Source: UBA9337 sp036584565 (GTDB lineage Bacteria > Patescibacteriota > Minisyncoccia > Moranbacterales > UBA9337). Taken from it: a stretch of 28,141 bases of DNA. The notes beneath the pieces were generated by a model. That model searched no databases, was not told where the DNA came from, and saw only the letters and a program-made list of their open reading frames with translations. The position numbers and the translations under genes were made by a program. Position 1 is the stretch's first letter. The number at the start of each line of letters is the position of its first letter. Where the stretch lies: positions 1 through 28,141 of the forward strand of contig JAZHDF010000020.1 in the NCBI GenBank assembly GCA_036584565.1, given 5' to 3'. Below are positions 7,236-14,551 of this stretch, in pieces.

Positions 7236-7850
7236 ATGGATAGAAAAACAAAAATATTTTGGTTAATTGTGATGGCTTTGATTTTTTTATCGATCGGAGC
7301 CGCTTTTTACCGGTATGTCATAAAAAAAGATTACATAATTGAGGCCGAGGTGGATTGCGATCCTTTTTTCGAGCCTTGTTTTGTCTGGAATTGTGATCCT
7401 TTGAGTGAGGAAGAGGGGGAAATGTGCACGGGGGAAGAAGAGGAAGATATTTGGTATTATAAAATAATAAATAAGAATGCCGGCCGAATTTCGGCTTGTG
7501 CCGAGGATGATGAAGATTGCGAGCCTTTGTTTTGCGGCGAAAACGAACCCGATTGCGAGTTCGTTTTTTGCAATGAGGAAAATCGAGAAGAGAAAGGGGC
7601 GCAAAGATGCAACGACCCGATGATTTATCGGGCGGCCAATCCGCAGGAAGCGGAAGATGATTGCGAGGGGGAAGAATGCATGGAATCGGATGAGGAGGCG
7701 GAGGAGTCAATGGAACAAACCACTCAGGATATGATTTTATCGGAAGAAGAAGGCTTACGGGAGGAGGATGAATCCGAGCGGGGGGCTTTGCCGATCGCTC
7801 AGGAAGAGCCGGCCAAAGGGGAGATGATTGAAGAGGCTACGGAAGAGTAA
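7236..7850 (+). CDS. Membrane-anchored acidic protein with 12 cysteines, unknown function
   Basis: 204 residues. A single N-terminal hydrophobic helix (about residues 7-27, IFWLIVMALIFLSIGAAFYR) should anchor it with the rest outside the cytoplasm. The outer part has 12 Cys residues between about residues 41 and 150, in small acidic contexts such as VDCDP, EPCFVWNCDP, DEDCEP, EPDCEF and EGEECM. The last 60 residues are an acidic tail without Cys. This suggests disulfide-linked or metal-binding behaviour. Similar N-anchored CDP-rich proteins occur in Parcubacteria as far as I recall, but I know of no assigned function. It has its own promoter. The ATP-grasp gene downstream also has its own, so the two are probably separate units. 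Confidence 0.7.
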   Translation: MDRKTKIFWLIVMALIFLSIGAAFYRYVIKKDYIIEAEVDCDPFFEPCFVWNCDPLSEEEGEMCTGEEEEDIWYYKIINKNAGRISACAEDDEDCEPLFCGENEPDCEFVFCNEENREEKGAQRCNDPMIYRAANPQEAEDDCEGEECMESDEEAEESMEQTTQDMILSEEEGLREEDESERGALPIAQEEPAKGEMIEEATEE

Positions 7851-7892
7851 TTATTCGCCAATTCCGGACTTTTTTGTCTTTTTGTGAAGCTA

Positions 7893-7921
7893 TTGACAAA
7901 AACAAAAATATATGATATCAT
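7893..7921 (+). promoter_or_regulatory. Promoter for the ATP-grasp gene
   Basis: Consensus -35 TTGACA (7893-7898), a 17-bp spacer, and -10 TATCAT (7916-7921) preceded by TGA, an extended -10. The leader to the start at 8026 would be about 98 nt. I see no clear riboswitch fold in that leader. Confidence 0.65.
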
Positions 7922-8025
7922 TGAATGTTTAAGTAAATTTTAGTTTATTTTGCCATTTTGTATCCTAATCAATTGATGACGGATTTTTTATTATATTCAA
8001 AAAGGTAAAATCTAAAAAATATTTT

Positions 8026-9321
8026 ATGCGAGTATTATTTGTTTCATTGGATTTATCGGGAGCGGACCTGGCTTATCGTCTCAAAAAAGAAGGCAATGAA
8101 GTCAAATTTTTTATCGACGAAAAATCTCAGAAAAACAATTATAAGAATATTTTAAATATTGTTAAAGATTGGAAAAAAGAGATTGACTGGGTGGGGAAAG
8201 ATGGGTTGATTGTTTTCGACAGTATCGGTTACGGTCGAGAGCAAGATAATTTGAGAAAGCAAGGCTATTCGGTTATTGGCGGGAGTGAAGCGGGAGATAA
8301 ATTGGAGCATGATCGTCAATATTGCAAAAAAGTTTTCGCTTCTTGCGGGATACCGGTTATTCCTTCGCAAAGTTTTGATAAAATCGATAAAGCAATTGAA
8401 TATATAAACAAAAACAAGGGTCCTTGGGTGGTAAAACAAAACGGTCACGCCGATAAAATTTTCAATTATGTCGGTAATCTTGAAGATGGTCGGGATGTGA
8501 TCGAAGTTTTAAAAAACTATTATAAATACGAAAAAGACGAATGTAGTACAATCGATATTCAGAAAAAAGCAGAAGGAATCGAAATCGGGGTGGCTCGATA
8601 TTTTAACGGAGAGAATTGGATTGGTCCGATTGAGATTAATATTGAGCACAAAGATTTGTACTCCGGCGGATTGGGGCCCAAGACTTATGAAATGGGAACT
8701 TTGATGTGGCTTATCGATGATGAAAACAATAAGCTTTATCGGGAGACTTTGGCCAAGATGGAAAATTATTTGCGAAGTATAAACTTTAAAGGTGATGTGG
8801 ATGTTAATTGTATCGTGAGTGGCGACAAGGTTTATCCGCTGGAAGCAACCACTCGATTCGGTTGGCCGGCCACCCACTTGCATGTGGAGCTTTTTAAATC
8901 TCCTTTGGGAGAATTTTTTAGGGCGGTGGCGGACGGAAAGGATTATGATTTAAAATACAAAAAAGATTACGCGGTAGCTGTTTTGTTAGCCACTCCGCCT
9001 TTTCCTTATCAGATAAAAATGAATAAATATTCTTCCAAAGGAGAATATATTTATTTCGGTTCCGATTTCAAGTTTGAGGATTTTGAACATATTCATTTCG
9101 AGGAAGTTTCTCGCGATAAATACGGAAACTTTTTTATTTCCGGAAACAGCGGTTTTATCTTGCACGTTACAGCTTCCGGAAAATCGGTTCAGGAATCGAG
9201 AAGGAAATCTTTTCAGTTGATAAAAAAGATAATAATTCCCAAGAAGTTTTATCGAAACGACATCGGCTTGTCTTTTATCGAGGGGGATAAGAAGAAATTG
9301 AGGAAGTGGGGATGGATTTAA
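8026..9321 (+). CDS. PurD-like ATP-grasp ligase
   Basis: 431 residues. ATP-grasp enzymes join a carboxylate to an amine or thiol through an acyl-phosphate. The order resembles phosphoribosylamine-glycine ligase: an N-terminal pre-ATP domain with VIGGSEAGDKLEHDR (about 83-97), then GPWVVKQNGHADK (about 132-144) holding the ATP-binding lysine, GGLGPKTYEMG (about 214-224), and LEATTRFGWPA (about 272-282), which carries the metal-binding acidic residue. No other purine-synthesis gene is near, and the protein diverges from true PurD, so the substrate is unknown; it may be a repurposed ligase. It stands alone with a good promoter. A GNAT and a C39-like peptidase lie downstream, but on a compositionally different stretch. 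Confidence 0.78.
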   Translation: MRVLFVSLDLSGADLAYRLKKEGNEVKFFIDEKSQKNNYKNILNIVKDWKKEIDWVGKDGLIVFDSIGYGREQDNLRKQGYSVIGGSEAGDKLEHDRQYCKKVFASCGIPVIPSQSFDKIDKAIEYINKNKGPWVVKQNGHADKIFNYVGNLEDGRDVIEVLKNYYKYEKDECSTIDIQKKAEGIEIGVARYFNGENWIGPIEINIEHKDLYSGGLGPKTYEMGTLMWLIDDENNKLYRETLAKMENYLRSINFKGDVDVNCIVSGDKVYPLEATTRFGWPATHLHVELFKSPLGEFFRAVADGKDYDLKYKKDYAVAVLLATPPFPYQIKMNKYSSKGEYIYFGSDFKFEDFEHIHFEEVSRDKYGNFFISGNSGFILHVTASGKSVQESRRKSFQLIKKIIIPKKFYRNDIGLSFIEGDKKKLRKWGWI

Positions 9322-9349
9322 ATTATTTTTTAGAATTGGGGAGAAAAAT

Positions 9350-9841
9350 TTACTTCATGTGGATAATTTCATCCTTTATGAGTATTGGTTTTTTGCTAAA
9401 AACAGCTATGCCATGATTGGGGAATTCAGAATCTATTTCATTGGTATGCCATTTTTTTAAAAATTCTTTATTTTTTAAGAAAGATCTTTTTATTGAATAA
9501 GGATCTTCAAAAATTATTTTTTCTTTGTTGTAGCCTATGGCCACAACCCAGTGATCATCATCCCATGCTCTGAGTAGAATAAGAACTGGTATTTTTTTAT
9601 TTATATAATCTTTTATTTCCATTATTGTCATTTTTCTTGATTCAAATTTTAGGTTAAATTTTTTTAAAACCTGGGTCATGTTTTTGATGGAGGTGCCATT
9701 TTTTGAGTTAGTCTTTAAATATTTAATAATCAACTCTTCTCTTACATCTATATTATAGTAAGCTAAAACAGATTGAAGTGCGCTAGCTCCACAATCGTAT
9801 TCATATGCTTGTCGTAATTCAGGAAAGTTTAAGATCTTCAT
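9350..9841 (-). CDS. Stand-alone C39-like cysteine peptidase
   Basis: 163 residues. The C39 family cleaves double-glycine leader peptides, usually as the N-terminal domain of bacteriocin ABC exporters. All catalytic positions are visible: Q11 (oxyanion hole), C17 in YDCGASAL, H97 in DDDHWVVAIGY, and D113 in FEDP. There is no fused transporter, no signal peptide and no adjacent exporter or leader-peptide gene, so the protein is probably cytoplasmic and its substrate is unknown. It is convergent with the ATP-grasp gene and the only minus-strand gene in this part. It is markedly AT-rich compared with the genes before it, hinting at acquisition. A C39-like fold with another function is also possible. 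Confidence 0.78.
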   Translation of the reverse strand: MKILNFPELRQAYEYDCGASALQSVLAYYNIDVREELIIKYLKTNSKNGTSIKNMTQVLKKFNLKFESRKMTIMEIKDYINKKIPVLILLRAWDDDHWVVAIGYNKEKIIFEDPYSIKRSFLKNKEFLKKWHTNEIDSEFPNHGIAVFSKKPILIKDEIIHMK

Positions 9842-9876
9842 ATTTTTAAATAAAATAAAGGTTATTTTTTTTATTG

Positions 9877-9885
9877 ATTATAGCA
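9877..9885 (-). promoter_or_regulatory. Extended -10 promoter for the C39-like gene
   Basis: Minus strand TGCTATAAT, with the TATAAT hexamer at 9877-9882, 36 bp before the start at 9841. No good -35 is visible. Confidence 0.5.
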
Positions 9886-9927
9886 TATTTTTTAATATTG
9901 GGACACTAAAAAAACCTCGATAATTAT

Positions 9928-9956
9928 TTGACTTTTTGACTTTTTTGTGTTAGGAT
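9928..9956 (+). promoter_or_regulatory. Promoter for the membrane protein at 10021
   Basis: -35 TTGACT (9928-9933), a 17-bp spacer and -10 TAGGAT (9951-9956). It is divergent from the C39 promoter 45 bp away. The leader is about 58 nt and ends in a clear Shine-Dalgarno. Confidence 0.5.
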
Positions 9957-10020
9957 TAAATTCCGTAATGTAAATATACGATGTCGGATACCTTTTAAAA
10001 TCAATCCAAAGAGGGAGAAA

Positions 10021-10707
10021 ATGAAAAATTTAATTTCTACAATGGTACTTTCTTTCAGAGCTTTTTTTGATATAGAAGGTAAGGTTATATCAAGGGAAGG
10101 GGCTGGAAAGCTTTCTTTAACTGTAGCTGGTCGTTTTTTTTATGGAATGGTCGATTATTCTATAGCGGCTGGTCTAGGGGCGGTAGTTTTTTGGATGAAT
10201 GCTAAAAATTTTTCATCCAAGGATATTTATTTGGTAACTTTTTTATATGATTTTATTGCTGCAGCAGGTTTCTATTGGCTCAGTGATAAGACAGGGTACG
10301 ATATAACTTTGGGGAAATCTTTTCGTCGAGTAGTGGATGTTATGCATAAGCGAGGTTTTTATGGAAAACTTTCCGGGTGGTTAATTGCGCTAGGGGTTTC
10401 ACTGAAGGCTATAGTTTGGGAGGGTCCGGAGGTTATTTGTTTTCTCTTTCAAAAAGAATTAAAAAGTCGTCAAAAAATCTGGCTCTCCTTGTTTGTACTC
10501 TCTGCTTTGCAGGGTATTTTTGGAGCATGGCTTTATACCAAAGGTTACGATATGTGGGAAAGATATGGATCTGCGTATTTTAAAACCGAGTCTGATTTGT
10601 GGGTTCCGATTTTGGGTGTGTGTTTTTTTGTCATTATATTTATTTTTGCGGGAATGATAAAGGAAGTTATTCATTTAATAATATGGCTCTGGAGGAGGCT
10701 GAGCTAA
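10021..10707 (+). CDS. Multi-pass membrane protein, unknown function
   Basis: 228 residues. Hydrophobic segments are visible at about 40-58 (MVDYSIAAGLGAVVFWM), 72-88, 118-145, 152-172 and 196-220 (ILGVCFFVIIFIFAGMI), so about five membrane helices, with a basic hydrophilic N-terminus of about 35 residues. No enzyme motif is recognisable. GAGAGGG-type Shine-Dalgarno sequence (AGAGGGAG) precedes the ATG, unlike most genes here, and a strong terminator follows, so it is probably a single-gene unit. It lies in the AT-richer accessory stretch between the C39-like and GNAT genes. I do not recognise the family. Confidence 0.7.
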   Translation: MKNLISTMVLSFRAFFDIEGKVISREGAGKLSLTVAGRFFYGMVDYSIAAGLGAVVFWMNAKNFSSKDIYLVTFLYDFIAAAGFYWLSDKTGYDITLGKSFRRVVDVMHKRGFYGKLSGWLIALGVSLKAIVWEGPEVICFLFQKELKSRQKIWLSLFVLSALQGIFGAWLYTKGYDMWERYGSAYFKTESDLWVPILGVCFFVIIFIFAGMIKEVIHLIIWLWRRLS

Positions 10708-10716
10708 AGTGGGAGG

Positions 10717-10743
10717 CGCGGGGTTTCAATTGAAATCTCCGCG
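10717..10743 (+). terminator. Hairpin terminator after the 10021 membrane protein
   Basis: Stem CGCGGGG-TTTC, loop AATT, GAAA-(bulge)-CTCCGCG: about 11 base pairs with one G-U pair and one bulged T. The downstream sequence is T-rich but has no uninterrupted T run, so termination may be weaker than the stem suggests. Confidence 0.55.
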
Positions 10744-10815
10744 TCCGTTTAATTTAATCTCTGTTTTTATTATTTGTAACATTTGAAGTAATATTTTTTA
10801 ATTAATTTATTTTTT

Positions 10816-11367
10816 ATGGAAATTATAAAAGGAAATTTCAACAATTTGGAAGAAATTAATTTTGCAAAAGCGAATGAATTCAATGAGAAATATTTAAGTG
10901 ATATTTTAATGCTTGAAAGAGAGTGCTTTCCGGAAAGCTGGTTATATAGTGATGCTTCTGAATATTATATGAATGCTTTAAAAAATAAAAATAATATAAA
11001 TATTTTTTTGAAAAAAAATAATCAAACAGTGGGATATATTTTAGCAATTCCCCATAATGATATGGTGGAAGATTTATTAAAGGATGATGGGTTTTTAGAA
11101 AAAAAAGATAATTTTTATTACATTGAAACTATTCAAATAATTACTCAGTCAAGAGGGTCGGGTGGGGCGGAAAAATTACTAAAGTCAGTTTGTGAAGAAG
11201 CTGTTGAAAGGGGCGTGAATAATTTTTCTATTCATGCCAGATTATTGAATGGTTTTGCTGATAAATTAAAGAAAATATTTGAAGGAAAAGTATCTATTGT
11301 AAGGAATATAGAAAGCTGGAAATATGGCGGTGATGAGCCCTATGAGTACATTGAGTGGTCTTATTGA
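10816..11367 (+). CDS. GNAT-family N-acetyltransferase
   Basis: 183 residues. GNAT enzymes move an acetyl group from acetyl-CoA to an amine. The core of motif A is visible as IQIITQSRGSGGAEKLLKSV (about 109-128), where R-G-x-G-G-A fits the pyrophosphate-binding loop. It is preceded by the strand VGYILAIP (about 74-81) and followed by GVNNFSIHARLLNGF, the usual next strand and helix. The N-terminal ERECFPESW matches the first helix. The substrate cannot be told. The gene is very AT-rich, uses AGA/AGG rather than the CGA favoured by the core genes, and lies in the accessory stretch. No obvious promoter was singled out. Confidence 0.78.
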   Translation: MEIIKGNFNNLEEINFAKANEFNEKYLSDILMLERECFPESWLYSDASEYYMNALKNKNNINIFLKKNNQTVGYILAIPHNDMVEDLLKDDGFLEKKDNFYYIETIQIITQSRGSGGAEKLLKSVCEEAVERGVNNFSIHARLLNGFADKLKKIFEGKVSIVRNIESWKYGGDEPYEYIEWSY

Positions 11368-11407
11368 TTTTTTTTTAAATAATTTTCTTTTTTTATAAAT
11401 AAGATTG

Positions 11408-11416
11408 TGTTATAAT
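11408..11416 (+). promoter_or_regulatory. Extended -10 promoter for the histidine kinase
   Basis: TGTTATAAT with TATAAT at 11411-11416. Transcription would begin near 11423, after the possible GTG start at 11419. This favours the ATG at 11449 as the translation start of the kinase. Confidence 0.5.
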
Positions 11417-11448
11417 TAGTGAAAACAATTCTTAGCTATAAACAAAAA

Positions 11449-13170
11449 ATGATCTGTCCTAATTATTCCGATCCGCAATATTTAATTTTTTCTACAGATG
11501 TTCCTGCTCTTCTTTATTATTCGCATTTTACTTCTATTGCGGTTTCTTTATTTCTTGGTCTTTTTGTTGTTTTTAAAAATAGGAATTTTCTTGAGGCTAA
11601 ATTACTATTCTTCATATCTCTATTTTTTTCTTTTTGGGCTTTTATTAATTTAATAACATGGACAAGCAATAAGAGTGATTTAATAATCTTTGTCTGGAAT
11701 TTTTTTGGTCTATTTTTTTCGTTAATCTGTATTACTTCTTTTTATTTTACTTATGTTTTTATAAATAAGCGCTATCCTAGTGCAACAATTAACTTTATTT
11801 TAATGTTGTTATTGTTGCCGGTAATAATATTTTTGCCAACAGATTTTAATATTGAAAGCTTTAATTTGGAGTTGTGTGGTATTACCGAAGAGGGTTTTTA
11901 TTACACTAGCTATTATTATGCTTTGGGTTTTCTAATCTTTTTATTTAATTTAATTATCCTTTTTTTCGGGTACAGAAAATCTGAGTATAATTTAAAGAAA
12001 CAAATTTTAATATTTGGAGTGGGGATAGAATTTTTTCTTCTGTCTTTTTTTACGACAGGTTATATTGCCAGTCTCCTGATGGATAATTCTTTTTCTATTG
12101 AGTTTGTAAGCTTGTTCTTTATGACATTTTTTATGGGCGTTTTGGCCTATATGATTGTGAAATTCCAGGCTTTTAATATAAAACTCATCGGGACTCAAGC
12201 TTTGGTTTTCAGTTTGTTTATTTTAATCGCCGCCCAGTTCGCTTTTATTCAAAATCCGATCAATCGAGCGCTGACCGGAATAACTTTGATACTTTTGACG
12301 ATTTTCGGTTACAATTTGATAAACAGCGTCAAGCGCGAAGTTCGACAAAAGGAAGCTCTGGCTCTAGCCAATCGGGAAATAAGTGAAAGGAAGGATGAGT
12401 TACAAAAAATTTCCGATCATCTTTCCGAGGCCAACGCCAAGCTTAAGGAGTTGGATAACGCCAAGACCGAGTTTGTTTCTATCGTGGCTCATCAATTGCA
12501 AAGCCCGCCGACTACCATCAAAGGGTATTCAAAATTATTGGAAGAGGGCTCTTATGGAGAATTGAGTCCGGAGCAAAAAGATGTTATCAAAAAAATCTAT
12601 AACGCCAATGAGCAACAAGTGGAGTTTGTAGCCGATTTGTTGAGCGTGTCTCGTTTGGAGTCGGGGCGAGTGAGTTTTAATTTCGAGAGTTGTCAGGTTC
12701 AAGACATTTGTCAGGAAGTGGTGGATAATTTATTTATCAAAGCCAAGGAAAAAGGTCTGTATTTGGAATTTAAGCGACCGGAGAAAATCCTGCCGGAGAT
12801 CAAAATTGACCGAGCTAAGATTCGAGAGGCTATCACCAATCTGGTGGATAACGCCATCAAATATACCAAGCGCGGGGGAGTGGTTATTTCTCTTAAAAGC
12901 TGTTCTTTGGCGGAGGAGAAGTGCTTGTCCGTCGATCATTTGCGGATAAAAGTCTCCGATACGGGAATCGGTATTCCGGCGGATGAAATCCCTCATTTGT
13001 TTTCCAAATTTTCGCGCGGCAAGGATGTCAAAAGATTAAATGCCGGCGGAACAGGTCTGGGTCTTTATGTAGTCAAAATGATTGTCGAGGGCAATCGGGG
13101 CAAAGTTTGGATCGAATCGGATGGAGACGGGAGGGGTTCGAGGTTTATTATTGAATTGCCGATTAGTTAG
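11449..13170 (+). CDS. Membrane sensor histidine kinase (7TM-like sensor, HisKA, HATPase)
   Basis: 573 residues from ATG 11449. An upstream GTG at 11419 is in frame but lies before the predicted transcription start. The first 270-280 residues hold about seven to eight membrane helices, resembling the 7TM-type sensor regions of orphan kinases. A short coiled coil (about 295-335) leads to the HisKA H-box VAHQLQSPP, with the phospho-accepting H348. The ATP-binding domain has the N box NLVDNAIKYT (about 464), G1 DTGIGIP, F box FSKFSRG and G2 GTGLGLYVVK (about 503-540). The H-box is atypical: HQLQSPP instead of HELRTP. DNA before about 12180 is AT-rich, like the neighbouring accessory genes. After it, codon use matches the core genome, so the gene appears mosaic. 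A likely partner is the response regulator at 14021. Confidence 0.9.
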   Translation: MICPNYSDPQYLIFSTDVPALLYYSHFTSIAVSLFLGLFVVFKNRNFLEAKLLFFISLFFSFWAFINLITWTSNKSDLIIFVWNFFGLFFSLICITSFYFTYVFINKRYPSATINFILMLLLLPVIIFLPTDFNIESFNLELCGITEEGFYYTSYYYALGFLIFLFNLIILFFGYRKSEYNLKKQILIFGVGIEFFLLSFFTTGYIASLLMDNSFSIEFVSLFFMTFFMGVLAYMIVKFQAFNIKLIGTQALVFSLFILIAAQFAFIQNPINRALTGITLILLTIFGYNLINSVKREVRQKEALALANREISERKDELQKISDHLSEANAKLKELDNAKTEFVSIVAHQLQSPPTTIKGYSKLLEEGSYGELSPEQKDVIKKIYNANEQQVEFVADLLSVSRLESGRVSFNFESCQVQDICQEVVDNLFIKAKEKGLYLEFKRPEKILPEIKIDRAKIREAITNLVDNAIKYTKRGGVVISLKSCSLAEEKCLSVDHLRIKVSDTGIGIPADEIPHLFSKFSRGKDVKRLNAGGTGLGLYVVKMIVEGNRGKVWIESDGDGRGSRFIIELPIS

Positions 13171-13439
13171 AGTTTTTGAACTTGAGAAATTAATTATTAT
13201 TTATTAATGAGTTAGTGGATTAACGATTAGAAAAATAGATTTAAGATTTAAGAATGGAATTTATTATTTTTTTAACAAGTTCATGAAAGTTAAAAGTTAT
13301 AATTTGAAATTAGAAATTCAAAATTATATATGTTTCATACTATATGTTTTATATTAAGTGAAGTGAATAATGAAAGATTGTTTTTTAGTTCATCAGTTCT
13401 TAATGTATAGGTTTAAAAATATAAAAAATTATTAAAAAA
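13171..13439. other. AT-rich intergenic stretch, nothing assignable
   Basis: 269 bp with very low GC between the histidine kinase and a small membrane protein. It contains short imperfect palindromes such as TTTGAAATTAGAAATTCAAA and near-repeats of ATATGTTT, but no convincing promoter, terminator, RNA gene or ORF. Confidence 0.5.
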
Positions 13440-13874
13440 ATGATGAAAAAACAAGTAGGTATAATTAGTTTTATTTTAAATATTTTTATTTGGGCTGGGG
13501 CGCTTGAAGTCATTCTTCTGTTTATAGGTCTAGCTCCCGCTTTACATATGGGTCTAAATGTAATTTATGTTGCAATTATTTATTTAGTAATTCTGGCTAT
13601 TTCAATAGGTGTGGCATCTTTCAATGCTACTAACAAATATGAACTGCCGGATAATCTTAGAAATATTAGTATTTTTTTTGTCTTGTTTGTTTTATTTGTG
13701 GAATTAGTGCTGTTAGCAATGTCTTTCCCAAAGTTTTTTGTTTTGACTTTAATGAATCCTGATTTTAGCTATCGCACATTTCTTATCTCATTATTGGGTT
13801 ATGCTTTAGTAAAGGGCCCTTTTGTTTATTTTTTCTTATATTTATTTAAACGCAAAGAAAAACTGGTTTCTTAA
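13440..13874 (+). CDS. Four-helix membrane protein, unknown function
   Basis: 144 residues. Four hydrophobic segments are evident at about 8-30, 36-58, 74-98 and 110-136, ending in a basic tail (LFKRKEKLVS), so it is probably an integral membrane protein with both ends in the cytoplasm. A second ATG follows immediately (13443), and either could be used; there is no Shine-Dalgarno. It lies between the kinase and the response regulator, so it might modulate that pair, but composition places it with the accessory stretch. I do not recognise the family. Confidence 0.62.
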   Translation: MMKKQVGIISFILNIFIWAGALEVILLFIGLAPALHMGLNVIYVAIIYLVILAISIGVASFNATNKYELPDNLRNISIFFVLFVLFVELVLLAMSFPKFFVLTLMNPDFSYRTFLISLLGYALVKGPFVYFFLYLFKRKEKLVS

Positions 13875-13951
13875 ATGATAATATGCAATGTTTTTTGAAA
13901 TAAGAATTGGTGAAGTGTTGCAATTATTTCTTGAACTTATTTTCCGAATCC

Positions 13952-13979
13952 TTGCGCTTGCGGGCGGTTATGATATAAT
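13952..13979 (+). promoter_or_regulatory. Extended -10 promoter for the response regulator
   Basis: TGATATAAT (hexamer 13974-13979) with a partial -35 TTGCGC (13952-13957) at 16 bp. The predicted start near 13986 places the Shine-Dalgarno AAGGAGG at the extreme 5' end of the RNA. Confidence 0.5.
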
Positions 13980-13984
13980 TAATC

Positions 13985-14003
13985 AAGGAGGAAAAAGATG
14001 TAA
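13985..14003 (+). promoter_or_regulatory. Strong Shine-Dalgarno followed by an ATG-TAA start-stop
   Basis: AAGGAGG at 13985-13991, six bases, then ATG (13998-14000) directly followed by TAA (14001-14003). The response-regulator ATG comes 17 nt later at 14021 and has no Shine-Dalgarno of its own. No in-frame start can use the AAGGAGG, because a TAA at 14015 closes that frame. Confidence 0.6.
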
Positions 14004-14020
14004 AATTTTTTTCTTAAACC

Positions 14021-14404
14021 ATGATTGAACAAATGCAGAATAAAAAAATATTAATGATAGAGGATGAAGATGTTTTCATTGATATTTTTGGCGGGAAATT
14101 GCAGCAAGACGGTTTTGAGATGACTTTTGCCAAAAACGGAGCCTGGGGATTAAAAGAAATGGAAAGCGGTGATTATGATTTGGTGATTGTCGATATGGCT
14201 ATGCCGGCGATGGGTGGAGAAGAGATTGTGACCAAAATGAAATTGGAGGAAAAAACCAGAAATTTACCGGTAGTGGTTTTATCGGCATCGGTGGATGAGG
14301 AAACCAGGCGAAAGATTGAAAGTTTGGGGATAAGCGGTTTTTTTTTGAAAACTCGGATTACTCCCGGTGAATTATCGCAAGAGATAACTAAAATACTCGG
14401 CTAA
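14021..14404 (+). CDS. Single-domain (CheY-like) response regulator
   Basis: 127 residues, a receiver domain only, with no DNA-binding or output domain. It accepts a phosphoryl group from a histidine kinase on D58 (LVIVDMAMP). The acidic pocket is E14-D15 (MIEDED), the switch Ser is at about S88 (VVLSAS) and the conserved Lys is K110 (FFLKTR). All catalytic positions are intact. It has its own extended -10 promoter and a strong terminator. The most likely partner is the membrane kinase at 11449-13170, with one small membrane protein in between. Output would be through protein-protein contact. Confidence 0.92.
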   Translation: MIEQMQNKKILMIEDEDVFIDIFGGKLQQDGFEMTFAKNGAWGLKEMESGDYDLVIVDMAMPAMGGEEIVTKMKLEEKTRNLPVVVLSASVDEETRRKIESLGISGFFLKTRITPGELSQEITKILG

Positions 14405-14418
14405 AATATTGTTTTTCA

Positions 14419-14445
14419 AGAGCGCTCCCGGAAGAGCGTTTTTTT
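14419..14445 (+). terminator. Intrinsic terminator after the response regulator
   Basis: Stem CGCTC (14423-14427) with GAGCG (14434-14438), extended outward by A-T and G-T pairs, loop CCGGAA, followed by seven T residues. Confidence 0.85.
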
Positions 14446-14488
14446 GTTTATTAAATATTTGAAAAGTATCTCTTGAGTTCGGGCTTAT

Positions 14489-14517
14489 TTGTTTTGACTC
14501 TCATTTTATGCTAAAAT
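14489..14517 (+). promoter_or_regulatory. Promoter for gap
   Basis: -35 TTGTTT (14489-14494), a 17-bp spacer ending in TGC, and -10 TAAAAT (14512-14517). It is 35 bp before the gap start and behind the terminator of the preceding gene, so it probably begins the long run to 23765. Confidence 0.6.
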
Positions 14518-14551
14518 TTAAATGAAAAATAATTTTTAAAAAACAAAAAAT

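Noticed and set aside
7922..8025. Riboswitch in the 98-nt leader of the ATP-grasp gene
   Set aside because: AT-rich and without stable GC stems or a recognisable aptamer motif.
11419..11448. GTG at 11419 as start of the histidine kinase
   Set aside because: It lies between the extended -10 and the predicted transcription start; ATG 11449 is downstream of both. This is not certain.
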